Positions 6,675 to 14,354 of a DNA stretch of 18,377 bases are shown in pieces. The translations under genes were made by a program, and so were the position numbers. The stretch is from an uncultured Eubacterium sp. (GTDB taxonomy: Bacteria; Bacillota_A; Clostridia; Lachnospirales; Lachnospiraceae), in the NCBI GenBank assembly GCA_948560485.1, contig CAOXUF010000014.1, forward strand, positions 1 to 18,377, written 5' to 3'. How positions within the stretch are numbered: position 1 is the first letter of the stretch; each line of letters starts with the position of its first letter. Under the pieces are notes generated by a model that did no database searches, was not told the origin of the DNA, and saw only the letters and a program-made list of their open reading frames with translations.

Positions 6675-8460
6675 TATCACCCTCCTTTTCCTCTAGTATT
6701 TGAATGATGTTTTCAAGTTCTCTTATTTGTCTTTTGGCTGTTTCAATGTTTGGTGTCCAGCCGTTTGCTTCATATATCACAAGCCTAGACTTAATTGTTG
6801 CAAGCTGATCCTTGTGAATTTGCAGGAATTTCCTTGATGTCATAAAGTGTGGACATGAAAGACAAGCATCTACAGCAGGACAAGTGCCAAGTTTCGGAGC
6901 AAGTCCACATACACCATTTGGTAATATATTATTTTGTAGATTTTCTTTCAGCCATTCAGCTAATTCTGCTTCTCCAGTTTTTGAAAAATATTTATCAGCT
7001 TTCATTTTTCTAAACTCTTCTGGACGTTTTACATAGGAAAGTGTCATTTGTATCTCCTTATGCCAAAGGACAGCTTTTTGTATTGTGACGATTGGCACAT
7101 TATAATTTTGATACAAGTCAGTAGAAATTGTGCGCCTATAACTGTGTGTCGTGTAATTGTAAAGTGTGCCATCTTCATTTTTAATGCCCCACTCATTGCA
7201 TAATTTTTTGAAGTTATTTCTGAAAGTAAGTGCATTATATGGATAATTCTTTTTTTCTTCAGATGGAAAGAGATATTCCTCCTCGTAATCAAGAGCATTT
7301 ATAATTTTAATTTGCTCTTGGATCAGTTCAAACAACGCTTTAGGAATTAAATTCATAATTGTTTTTTGCATTTTCTGGCAGTTGTAAGGTCTAACATAAT
7401 AACCATCTTTGCCATCTTCATACAGGCAGTCTGTTCTAAGTTGGCATACGTCAGAGAGCCTCATACCTGTACAATAGTTAATCAAATACATAAGCAAATA
7501 GTTAAATGGAGCTTTGTGTAAATGATTGAAAATCTGTAATATTACATGTTCTGATACAATTTCGTCACAGGCTTTACGTTCATTTTTTCTGCACATTCCT
7601 AAATTTACAGGAATAGGATTTTTCATAATTCCCTTTACTGCAAGGTATTCATACATGCCATATATGCGAGAAATATTATGGTTATAGGCATCATCAGATA
7701 AATTCTTTTTAAAAACCAAGTATTTTCTGAAATCTTTATCTGTAACATCAAGTATGCTTTGTGGATATATAAAATCGCAAAATCTACAGATATGTGAAAA
7801 ATAGTTTATTGCTGTTGAGAGAGCCTGCTCTGTATTGCCGAGCAGATATTTTATATATAGTTTTGCATATTCTCTATTTTCTACATTTTCAATCTGTCTG
7901 AAATAGAATGTATATTCACTTGAAGATTTATTGACACGTTCATCAGGCAACTGGAATATACTTTTATCCCAAGTATCTCGCTCGAACCCTTTTCTTGTAT
8001 CATACATTTCAAGCAAGGCATTTTTACAGGTGATAATGATTTTTTTACAATCTTTGTAATAATGATTTTCATTACAATACCTGTCAAAAAGTTCCTTTAG
8101 CTCTTTGTCAGGAATCTCCGTAATACCATTTAGGTCTGACATAAATTTTGACAGCCTTAAAACATAATATATTCTGTCAGAAGCCCTTTTGTAAGGGACT
8201 TCACGACAGAAGATGGAAAAAAGTAAATCTCTAAATTGTTGTCTTGAGATATCATTTTTAATTGAAGTAAAATCAATCACTACTTTATAAAAGCGTTTGC
8301 TTACATCTTCAAAGGGGATTGATTTCAGTTCAACAATATCATCGCTTAATAATTCCATTACTCTGCTTTCTAATGGTGTTATACAAGTTATACTTTTTTT
8401 AGTTGCATCTGCGCTATGCAGCTTACTGGGTTTTCTTTTCAATTCTATAATCTTCGCCAT
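6628..8460 (-). CDS. TnpB-type tyrosine recombinase 1 of Tn554-like operon
   Basis: A 610-aa recombinase. The catalytic set is complete: Arg334 (TGMRLSDV), His439-x-x-Arg442 (THSYRR), His467 (LWHKE) and Tyr476 (LSYVKR). A C-terminal cysteine cluster CX8CX5CX2C (518-536; GVCGL to CLSCPHF) resembles a zinc-binding knuckle, with FMTSRKFLQIHKDQLATI after it. The same layout is seen in the neighbouring recombinase. Length matches Tn554 TnpB (about 630 aa). The ATG at 8460 has GGAGG 9 nt upstream; that site overlaps the stop of the TnpA-type gene, 4 nt away. Its stop lies inside the next recombinase gene. The three recombinases probably act together in element integration and excision. Confidence 0.9.
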   Translation of the reverse strand: MAKIIELKRKPSKLHSADATKKSITCITPLESRVMELLSDDIVELKSIPFEDVSKRFYKVVIDFTSIKNDISRQQFRDLLFSIFCREVPYKRASDRIYYVLRLSKFMSDLNGITEIPDKELKELFDRYCNENHYYKDCKKIIITCKNALLEMYDTRKGFERDTWDKSIFQLPDERVNKSSSEYTFYFRQIENVENREYAKLYIKYLLGNTEQALSTAINYFSHICRFCDFIYPQSILDVTDKDFRKYLVFKKNLSDDAYNHNISRIYGMYEYLAVKGIMKNPIPVNLGMCRKNERKACDEIVSEHVILQIFNHLHKAPFNYLLMYLINYCTGMRLSDVCQLRTDCLYEDGKDGYYVRPYNCQKMQKTIMNLIPKALFELIQEQIKIINALDYEEEYLFPSEEKKNYPYNALTFRNNFKKLCNEWGIKNEDGTLYNYTTHSYRRTISTDLYQNYNVPIVTIQKAVLWHKEIQMTLSYVKRPEEFRKMKADKYFSKTGEAELAEWLKENLQNNILPNGVCGLAPKLGTCPAVDACLSCPHFMTSRKFLQIHKDQLATIKSRLVIYEANGWTPNIETAKRQIRELENIIQILEEKEGDNASETIKINTSTTNL

Positions 8461-8464
8461 AGTA

Positions 8465-9655
8465 TTAATCCTCCATATCTTGTAATAAAAAGTCTACGAG
8501 TTCATCGGTACTCATACCATCAGGGTGAAATTCTTTGTTTGCTTTATCGTAATATGTTTTCATAGCAGCCTGTCTTGTAGGTGTATCTGCTTTTGCATAG
8601 ATAGAAGCGGTGGTATTGACATTTTTGTGTCGTAGGGTGTCTTTGATTTCCACCATATCAGAGCCTTTTTGAAGCATATCTACCGCCAAGCCATGCCTGA
8701 GCATATGAGGGTGAAGTCCTTCGATACCTACTTTCTTACCAAGTTTAGAAACCATATCTTCAATGGTGTCACGTCTCATGGGTTTATATTTATTCGTGTC
8801 TGAGTATAGATTGATAATGACGTAATCTGTATCAATATCTGATAAAGTTTCAATCAGGTAGTTATTAATTTCCCTAGCAAGAGTATCTGACACAAATACA
8901 GTGCCTTCTGAATCATATTTCACAGCAGAATCAGGATTATTCGGATCGTTCCTTTTTGTGATATAGATTTTATTGTTGCCAATATCTCTTAGGTCTGCGA
9001 TATTAAGTCCAATCACTTCGGAGACTCTAAGACCTCCTTCAAACATCAATCCAATAATTATCCTGTTGCGCTGATTTGTTGCTTTTTCGTAGAGAAGCTC
9101 ATACTGGCTTCTGGTGACATATTCAATTCTCTTTTTGGGAACTTTCTCCTTCAAAATAGAGGTAAGTTTCTTTTCCTTCTTCAAAATCATTTCTGATAGG
9201 AAAGAGCCAAATTGAGAATTGCTTCGTGTTTCTTTATAAAGATGTAGCGTGTCTATTCCTTCATCGAACTCTAAAAAATCGTAGAAGGACAGGACAGCAT
9301 TCATGATCTGGTTTACAGTGATTGCCTGCCTTTTGGCTACATATCCGTTAATGGGAGTAAGTTTTTCATCATAGTCTGGATATTTGAGCCAGAACTTAAA
9401 TGTTGACAGGTTTGACAAAACCACTGATTTTTTGTTCTGCCCGACACCGACTGCTGTGTGATAATCAAGTCCTACAAGGGAAAGCCATTCATAATAGAGC
9501 TTTAAATGCTGCGCATATGTTTTGCTGGTATTACTGCTAAAGCCATTACTGAGCATATGGAGCATGAAGCGGTAGACTGGCATGATAGGTCTATTGTTAT
9601 CGTCAACTAGAAAATAGATAGTGCCGACAGCCTTTTTTACACTTTTGACTTCCAT
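8465..9655 (-). CDS. TnpA-type tyrosine recombinase, first gene of Tn554-like operon
   Basis: A 396-aa tyrosine recombinase with an N-terminal core-binding domain (about 25-140: SSNTSKTYAQHLKLYYEWL) and a complete catalytic domain: Arg210 (GGLRVSEV), His317-x-x-Arg320 (HMLRHG), His343 (LRHKN) and Tyr353 (ASIYAKA). Length and position match TnpA of Tn554 (361 aa), which also leads its operon. The ATG at 9655 is preferred over a TTG at 9682 because AAGGAGG lies about 7 nt before it. The upstream region 9656-9871 is shared with a divergent TnpC-like gene. The final codons ATG-GAG-GAT-TAA include the ribosome binding site of the next gene, so translation of the two is probably coupled. Confidence 0.9.
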   Translation of the reverse strand: MEVKSVKKAVGTIYFLVDDNNRPIMPVYRFMLHMLSNGFSSNTSKTYAQHLKLYYEWLSLVGLDYHTAVGVGQNKKSVVLSNLSTFKFWLKYPDYDEKLTPINGYVAKRQAITVNQIMNAVLSFYDFLEFDEGIDTLHLYKETRSNSQFGSFLSEMILKKEKKLTSILKEKVPKKRIEYVTRSQYELLYEKATNQRNRIIIGLMFEGGLRVSEVIGLNIADLRDIGNNKIYITKRNDPNNPDSAVKYDSEGTVFVSDTLAREINNYLIETLSDIDTDYVIINLYSDTNKYKPMRRDTIEDMVSKLGKKVGIEGLHPHMLRHGLAVDMLQKGSDMVEIKDTLRHKNVNTTASIYAKADTPTRQAAMKTYYDKANKEFHPDGMSTDELVDFLLQDMED

Positions 9656-9780
9656 GCTGGTTCCTCCTTTCTTAATTTTCAAGGTGCAAAAGAATAGCGC
9701 TAATCTTTATATAAAAATCGTAACAGAAGATTTTATTTTCATAAATCTGTAGTATGGCGTTGGAATCGTGAATGGTTTTA

Positions 9781-9809
9781 TTGCCTCTAAATGGCTTTTA
9801 TGGTATGAT
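9781..9809 (+). promoter_or_regulatory. predicted promoter of the divergent TnpC-like gene
   Basis: TTGCCT (9781-9786) and TATGAT (9804-9809) are spaced by exactly 17 nt, about 60 nt before the ATG at 9872. A partly palindromic stretch (ACATA at 9819-9823 and TATGT at 9831-9835) lies in the predicted leader and could be an operator. I found no equally good promoter for the minus-strand recombinase operon in the same 216-nt region. Confidence 0.55.
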
Positions 9810-9871
9810 AGATACAACATACATACAATATATGTGTAAATTACATTAAACATTTAAAGGGGTATTTTTCG

Positions 9872-10306
9872 ATGAAAGTTAAAAAATCTCCATATGCTAC
9901 AAAGCTGGTAGATATAAGCAAAGAAAGCTCTGCAAGCCTTAATTACAGGGTGCGGAGGGCAATCTGCGATTCATTGGAACACCGCTATCCGATTGACATT
10001 TACAATATTTCTAGGATGACAGGCATAGCCAGACAGACGCTTTACAATGACAAAGAGATCAGGTCACTGATCGAATATTACAAAGAGTACTGCCAGCACA
10101 GGCTTGATAGCTATAAAGGGGAAACTGAAAAAGATGCAAAAGAAAGGATGAAGAAGTTCCGTTTTCTTGCGGATATGCCATCACTCCAAGGCATGGAGCC
10201 AGTGATGGATGAGCTTATAGAGGAAAATCATAGATTAAATACTCAATATATGAAACTTCAGACAAAGATTTTTGCTTTGGAAAATGGGATAGAGATAGAG
10301 AACTAA
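9872..10306 (+). CDS. second TnpC-like HTH/coiled-coil protein
   Basis: A 144-aa protein with the same plan as the tnpC-like gene at the far end of the recombinase operon: a basic N-terminus, a helix-turn-helix at about residues 44-64 (IYNISRMTGIARQTLYNDKEI) and a C-terminal coiled coil (about 108-140). The two have exactly the same length but little obvious identity. It is transcribed away from the recombinases and is the only plus-strand gene in the element part of the window. ATG at 9872 follows AAGGGG by about 10 nt. It may be a divergent TnpC paralogue, an excisionase-like or a regulatory DNA-binding protein; its position suggests control of, or partnership with, the recombinase operon. 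The function is inferred. Confidence 0.65.
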   Translation: MKVKKSPYATKLVDISKESSASLNYRVRRAICDSLEHRYPIDIYNISRMTGIARQTLYNDKEIRSLIEYYKEYCQHRLDSYKGETEKDAKERMKKFRFLADMPSLQGMEPVMDELIEENHRLNTQYMKLQTKIFALENGIEIEN

Positions 10307-10321
10307 GCTCTATCCCATTTT
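10281..10321. terminator. bidirectional terminator between convergent genes
   Basis: AAAATGGGATAGAG (10281-10294) pairs perfectly over 14 bp with CTCTATCCCATTTT (10308-10321) around a 13-nt loop. It gives a T-run on both strands. The stem begins inside the last codons of the plus-strand TnpC-like gene and ends 8 nt before the stop of the minus-strand gene, so it serves both. Confidence 0.85.
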
Positions 10322-10328
10322 GTATACA

Positions 10329-10613
10329 TCAGTTTGAATCTTTGCTATAGTAAAATTCATTCATTACTTTTTCGCAATCCTCTTCACTGGTCAAGTCATA
10401 ATGCCCGTAGTTAAGGCTCTTTGTAGTTTCGTTCCAACCAGTCCAAACTGCATATGTACCATCATCCTTTTTTGCCGATACCATATAAAGATAGGAATCG
10501 TCTGGATGATACGATTTTCTTCTAACTTTCAGAACAGCATACTTGGGGAGATGTTCCTTAAAATATGCTTTTACATCTTCTATAACTTCTACTGATACAT
10601 ATAATTTGCTCAT
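10329..10613 (-). CDS. hypothetical protein, last gene of the minus-strand accessory block
   Basis: A 94-aa acidic protein that I do not recognise. It has no membrane segment or signal peptide. The middle is rich in aromatic residues (SYLYMVSAKKDDGTYAVWTGW), suggesting a small beta-rich fold, and the C-terminus looks helical (LTSEEDCEKVMNEFYY). The start MSKLYV at 10613 is chosen because AGGAG lies 8 nt upstream; another ATG at 10619 is only 3 nt from it, and a longer reading to 10682 would overlap the radC-type gene with no ribosome site. It begins 13 nt after that gene and is probably co-transcribed. Confidence 0.65.
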   Translation of the reverse strand: MSKLYVSVEVIEDVKAYFKEHLPKYAVLKVRRKSYHPDDSYLYMVSAKKDDGTYAVWTGWNETTKSLNYGHYDLTSEEDCEKVMNEFYYSKDSN

Positions 10614-10626
10614 ATTCATATTCTCC

Positions 10627-11106
10627 TTAACAATTTGATAAAAGTTTTTCCCTGTGAAAGCTGATAAAGCATTTATCACCAATAATGATATGGTCTAATA
10701 ATTCTATTCCTATCAGTTCTCCTGCTTGCTTTATGCATTTTGTGATAGCTATATCATCAGAAGAAGGTTCAGGATAGCCTGACGGATGATTATGTACAAG
10801 AATGATTCCAGTAGCACCAATCATCAAAGCTCTGCTAAAAATCTCTCGTGGAGAAACTAAGCAATTTGATACAGTGCCATGAGATATTTCAAATATCCCT
10901 GTTATATCACCTTTTGTATTTAAAGTAAGAAGATACATATATTCTTCTGCCATGTTCTGTAAATCTAGCAGGTCATTAAGAGCGTTTACTATATGCTCGG
11001 CACATTGCAATTTTTTATATGCAGAGTAATTTACAGCTTTTTCCTTTATAAGCTCGCTACGCTTGGTTTCTCTGTTAATCTTTACATTATAGCTTGTAAT
11101 CCTCAT
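10627..11106 (-). CDS. radC: RadC-family JAB/MPN-domain protein
   Basis: A 159-aa single-domain RadC protein of the short type common on plasmids and integrative elements. Chromosomal RadC is usually longer, about 220 aa, with an N-terminal HhH region that is absent here. The JAMM metal site is clear: His105-Asn-His107-Pro-Ser-Gly, then Ser115 and Asp118 (PSSDD), with Glu54/Glu55 upstream as the likely acidic partner. The segment GTVSNCLVSPREIFSRALMIGATGIILVHNHPSG is close to the family consensus. Element-borne RadC proteins are often grouped with antirestriction genes; an actual repair role is not established for the family. ATG at 11106 follows AAGGAG by about 6 nt. Neighbours on both sides are small hypotheticals in the same direction. 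Confidence 0.9.
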   Translation of the reverse strand: MRITSYNVKINRETKRSELIKEKAVNYSAYKKLQCAEHIVNALNDLLDLQNMAEEYMYLLTLNTKGDITGIFEISHGTVSNCLVSPREIFSRALMIGATGIILVHNHPSGYPEPSSDDIAITKCIKQAGELIGIELLDHIIIGDKCFISFHREKLLSNC

Positions 11107-11121
11107 ATATTCTCCTTATGC

Positions 11122-11547
11122 TTAGATAAGTGGCAACATATAAAATCTATCGCCAAGTGTCTCTGTCAAATCAGCAGATTCTTTCTCATTACAAATAAGC
11201 TGCAAGTGATAGAAGATGAGCTTGGAGAAGGTCTGTTGCAGTGTCCTGTGGTCACAAGACATTATCTTTGCAACCTCTGCCATTTTTTTGTTATCTACGG
11301 ATTCCATTTTTTTTCTGATAAATGGAATAGTAGCGAGTAATCTCCCGACAGTAGCTGCCTGTTCATTTCTAAGGTCTGTTCTATAGCCTTTACTGGAAAG
11401 AACCTTGATCCAGCAAATATCTAAGTCTTTCATATCAGCAGAATCAATCTGCTCTGTTGCAATCTTTTCAGGTCTGAATAAAAAGTTATTTACCTCATAT
11501 GAAAAGTATTTTGCTATTTCTTTTACATCTGTATTTTTTAAATCCAT
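11122..11547 (-). CDS. hypothetical protein upstream of radC
   Basis: A 141-aa soluble, helix-rich protein that I do not recognise. No cysteine cluster, membrane segment or nucleotide-binding motif is visible. Residues 98-120 (CDHRTLQQTFSKLIFYHLQLICN) form an amphipathic helix after a possible HTH-like turn, which might bind DNA, but this is weak. Two adjacent ATGs exist (11550 and 11547); the second is taken because GGAGG is 6 nt upstream of it and only 3 nt from the first. It ends 15 nt before the radC-type gene and is very likely in the same transcript. Confidence 0.6.
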   Translation of the reverse strand: MDLKNTDVKEIAKYFSYEVNNFLFRPEKIATEQIDSADMKDLDICWIKVLSSKGYRTDLRNEQAATVGRLLATIPFIRKKMESVDNKKMAEVAKIMSCDHRTLQQTFSKLIFYHLQLICNEKESADLTETLGDRFYMLPLI

Positions 11548-11591
11548 CATTTTCCTCCAGCGTAGCTGTAAAACTACGTTTCCTTTCTTTC

Positions 11592-11786
11592 TTAAATCTT
11601 TTGCAGACTTCCGTTTTCGTCAATGTAGGTCATATTCATTTTTACGTATACCCTGACTTCTTTTGACTTTATCTGTTTTCGTGTATTGGCGTAAGGAGTG
11701 CTTACGTTTACAACGTCATAATAATTTTCAAAATCTGCAATTAGTTTATCTATTTCTTTTTGTGTTCCTGATAATCTTATATCCAT
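11592..11786 (-). CDS. small DUF3970-like protein
   Basis: A 64-aa protein beginning MDIRLSGTQKEIDKLIADF and continuing with a beta-rich, Lys-rich part (RVYVKMNMTYIDENG). The opening resembles small proteins of the DUF3970 group found on phages and plasmids; their function is unknown. Start ATG at 11786 is preferred to upstream ATGs at 11873 and 11840, because those would run through the 51-aa gene in another frame and have no Shine-Dalgarno, while GAGA precedes this one by about 10 nt. The 42-nt gap to the next gene downstream and shared direction place it in the accessory transcript. Confidence 0.55.
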   Translation of the reverse strand: MDIRLSGTQKEIDKLIADFENYYDVVNVSTPYANTRKQIKSKEVRVYVKMNMTYIDENGSLQKI

Positions 11787-11829
11787 AGTAGTTATATCTC
11801 TTTTCTTTCTTGAAATTATTTTCCAAGAG

Positions 11830-11985
11830 TTATGATTTCTCATAATACAGATCCCAGACAAATTCATTTTCATCTTTCAATTCCCAATTATGAGATTCGC
11901 AAAATTCCCTGGCTTCTTCTTCAGTTTCTGTTTCAAGCACCTCTATATATGCGTTTTGTGATGCTTTAAATACTTTATGCTTCAT
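11830..11985 (-). CDS. 51-aa hypothetical protein
   Basis: A short gene encoding an acidic protein, starting MKHKVFKASQNAYIEVLET and ending WDLYYEKS. It has a strong ribosome binding site, AAGGAGAT, 7 nt before the ATG at 11985, and a compact beta-alpha pattern: a strand, then a Glu-rich helix (ETEEEAREFCESHNW), then a short aromatic strand. It lies between the DUF262 gene's terminator and the DUF3970-like gene, 43 nt before the latter. The helical part resembles small standalone domains common in Clostridia elements. I do not recognise a function. The ribosome site, codon use and fit into the gap make it real. Confidence 0.7.
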   Translation of the reverse strand: MKHKVFKASQNAYIEVLETETEEEAREFCESHNWELKDENEFVWDLYYEKS

Positions 11986-12013
11986 AGCAGTTATCTCCTT
12001 TTTTAGAATAAAA

Positions 12014-12040
12014 GGGGTATCATCAAAGTGATAATACCCC
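12014..12040 (-). terminator. intrinsic terminator after the DUF262 gene
   Basis: GGGGTAT (12014-12020) pairs with ATACCCC (12034-12040), and after one mismatch ATCA (12022-12025) pairs with TGAT (12029-12032). On the minus strand TTTTATTCT follows. It sits 32 nt past the DUF262 stop and 29 nt before the 51-aa gene, whose ribosome site comes directly after the T-tract. It may thus end the upstream operon only partly. Confidence 0.75.
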
Positions 12041-12071
12041 TCAAAACAACTCTTTGGATTTTTAGTGCAAA

Positions 12072-13367
12072 TTATGCGCCCTGTTCTACAAGATAGCAGT
12101 CCTCGTTAGTAGGAACTTCTTCGGAAGCAACATCCACAGGAGGATTCATAAAAGAATCATCATCATTCTGTTCGCCGTTTTCTTCCGTTTCGCTCTCTAC
12201 ATTAGAGGTTTCTGTATCAATAGTTTCAGCATTTTCTTCCTCATTTGAAGTCGTATCAGTTTCTTCCTGTTCGGCAGTATCATCGGAATCAGTCTCAGGT
12301 GTTTCTTCCTCACTTTCAGAAGATTCTTCTGCCTCGGCAGAATTTTTCAGCTTAAAGTGCTTAGTGAAGTGAGTTTCCATTGTGGTAAGCCTTCCTAAAA
12401 CTTTTTCCTTTTTGATAGAACCGCTACTGCAATACTGGCTGTAATCTTTGCAACTTACAAAGAAGTATAAGAACCAATCGTGAAATTCATTTGGTTCAAT
12501 TTCTTCCTTTATTGCAATATCTGCCAGAAGCATTACCATAGGAATGTTAATCTTTTTCAGAAGTTTTTCCTTTTCGTCGAAAGCCTCGTCCAAATAATCA
12601 ATAATTTCCAAAAGCAATTCTTTCTGATCTTCTGAGTAGTTACACTTAATAGCAGCACTGTATCTCATTACTTCATCAGCGGAAATTGAAGCGTATTCAT
12701 AATCGTTGTACTTATGATCCAAAAGCATCATACTCTGTAAAAGGGTACACATGTCATCGGATTTCTTGCTCTGGAGCTTACTGAAATTACATTTTTCTGT
12801 AAAGAAGCTGCCAGTAAGAATCGAATTGATAAACCTTGCATTTTCAGTTCCCATGAGCGGACGTGCCTTTTGCGGCTTGCTGAGCGGCGTAGAATTATTT
12901 AAGCGGAAAAAAATTTCTTCGATCTCGTCATCCGTTGCATCTTCAAATGCAAAGATGGAAAACTTAAAGCGTAATAATTCCTGCCTAACATCTTCGTCCA
13001 ATTCCTCAAAGGATTTTCCTGAAAGTGCATAGGATTCGCCCTCAATCTCAGCGACAGGCGTTTCTTCGTTCAAGGCATATTCGCCATTGATGAATGAGAA
13101 AACAGTTGTCATTCTCTGCTTGCCATCAAGTACAGAATACTTATAAATTGCTTTTCCTTTATCATCCGTATCGGTAGAATCTATCTTTTCCACATAAATT
13201 GCAGGAACAGGATAATTCGCCAGAATACTATGTACAAGTAAGCTCTGCTGGAGATTCGTCCACTGTGCCGACTGCCTCTGGATAGGGTGGTCAAAATTTA
13301 AAGTTTCCTTGCTGTCATGCATGCTTTTCAGGTTCTTGATTGTCCAATTCAATGTTGTTTTGATCAT
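12072..13367 (-). CDS. DUF262 (GmrSD N-domain, ParB-like) protein with acidic tail
   Basis: A 431-aa protein. The DUF262 signature is clear: HPIQRQSAQW (27-36), then SILANYPVPAIYV and VLDGKQRMTTVFSFINGEY, with DGKQR as the nucleotide-handling motif of the ParB-like fold. DUF262 forms the N-terminal half of GmrSD-type modification-dependent restriction enzymes. The HNH domain (DUF1524) of those enzymes is not seen here. From about residue 345 the chain becomes an acidic tail of some 80 residues made almost entirely of Glu, Asp, Thr, Ser and Asn. The start at 13367 has AAGGAG upstream. It sits between the DUF5688 gene and a terminator. A role in defence or counter-defence is possible but not shown. 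Confidence 0.85.
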   Translation of the reverse strand: MIKTTLNWTIKNLKSMHDSKETLNFDHPIQRQSAQWTNLQQSLLVHSILANYPVPAIYVEKIDSTDTDDKGKAIYKYSVLDGKQRMTTVFSFINGEYALNEETPVAEIEGESYALSGKSFEELDEDVRQELLRFKFSIFAFEDATDDEIEEIFFRLNNSTPLSKPQKARPLMGTENARFINSILTGSFFTEKCNFSKLQSKKSDDMCTLLQSMMLLDHKYNDYEYASISADEVMRYSAAIKCNYSEDQKELLLEIIDYLDEAFDEKEKLLKKINIPMVMLLADIAIKEEIEPNEFHDWFLYFFVSCKDYSQYCSSGSIKKEKVLGRLTTMETHFTKHFKLKNSAEAEESSESEEETPETDSDDTAEQEETDTTSNEEENAETIDTETSNVESETEENGEQNDDDSFMNPPVDVASEEVPTNEDCYLVEQGA

Positions 13368-13436
13368 AGTTCTTTTCTCCTTTTCTCTTTTAGGGTAATT
13401 TTTTTTTCAATATTCAGTTGTCTAAAAAGTTATTTT

Positions 13437-14336
13437 TTAAAGATATGCATTAATCTTTCCAGTTTCAGCATCATAAAGGTAAATGCTATTGCTAAGAAAC
13501 AGGTCTGGCTGAACAATGTTTTTGTCCCCATTGATCTCCCTCACCATATATTTGATGGCATCAACCCCCATGTTTGTTGAGATTGGGAAAAACAATGCTT
13601 CCTCAGTAGATGAAGGAATAATGTAGAAAGAGCCAAATCTTTTTGCAAAGGTTTCAAAGAGTCTTGGATAAAAGATGTTCGCAAATCCAGATTTCTGATA
13701 CTTATTTGTTACTACATATATGAAATCATCTGGAAGGCTTTCAATGGTTTCTTCCATAGAGCCTCTATCCTTAAAGCCTTCATAGATTGTTTCCGTTATC
13801 GGAGAAATCTGTAAAGGAAGTACAGTTGGAAGGTTCTGTCGGGCAATTTCATAAAGAGCTTCTTTTGAAATACCCCATGTTTCCAATATGCCGTTTGTAA
13901 TAACATAGCTCATAATTCCTTCTTCACTTCTGTTAATGATGCAATAGAAGATGATTGCCAAATCAAAGAAATCAACATAAGGAATTGTTGGAAGCTGTGG
14001 AGCGTAATCTTTCGCATTTACAACCTTATAAACAATATTGCCTTTTTGTGAATTAAAATCTTTAAAATCAGGAAGGTTGATCGTAACCTGTTGTGATGCG
14101 AAAAAGTATGTAGCTATTATTTCTGTTGCCAGCTTTTCTACGGAAATTCCTCTCTTATAATCATCCAGATAGTCCTTAAAATAAAAAGTAGGGCTGACTG
14201 CGGAATCTTCTTCTGTGATAAGGAACGCTTCTGTCTCTTTGCCATTTTTAAAGACTGTAAAAGTCTTAATTTTAAAGCTGTCTGCCAGCATATCTTTTAA
14301 TGCTGCTAATAATTCTTTCTTCATGTTTTCATACAT
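13437..14336 (-). CDS. DUF5688 family protein
   Basis: A 299-aa cytoplasmic protein. The layout matches DUF5688 proteins, which are frequent on Lachnospiraceae mobile elements and have no known function: an N-terminal beta segment (IKTFTVFKNGKETEAFLI), the SPTFYFKDYLDDYKRG motif, a central DFFDLAIIFYCIINRSEEGIMSYVITNGILETWGIS, a VVTNKYQKSGFANIFYPRLFETFAKRFGSFYIIPSS stretch and a C-terminal NSIYLYDAETGKI. The start at 14336 (MYENMKKELL) is taken because GGAGG lies 8 nt upstream; the earlier ATG at 14351 contains that site itself. It is 18 nt past the preceding gene, so co-transcribed with it. No catalytic motif is visible. Confidence 0.8.
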   Translation of the reverse strand: MYENMKKELLAALKDMLADSFKIKTFTVFKNGKETEAFLITEEDSAVSPTFYFKDYLDDYKRGISVEKLATEIIATYFFASQQVTINLPDFKDFNSQKGNIVYKVVNAKDYAPQLPTIPYVDFFDLAIIFYCIINRSEEGIMSYVITNGILETWGISKEALYEIARQNLPTVLPLQISPITETIYEGFKDRGSMEETIESLPDDFIYVVTNKYQKSGFANIFYPRLFETFAKRFGSFYIIPSSTEEALFFPISTNMGVDAIKYMVREINGDKNIVQPDLFLSNSIYLYDAETGKINAYL

Positions 14337-14354
14337 ATCTTTGTCCTCCATAAA

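Noticed and set aside
9748..9757. Third copy of the TGTAGTATGG motif upstream of the recombinase operon
   Set aside because: Only 10 nt match and the GACAA extension is missing; likely chance.
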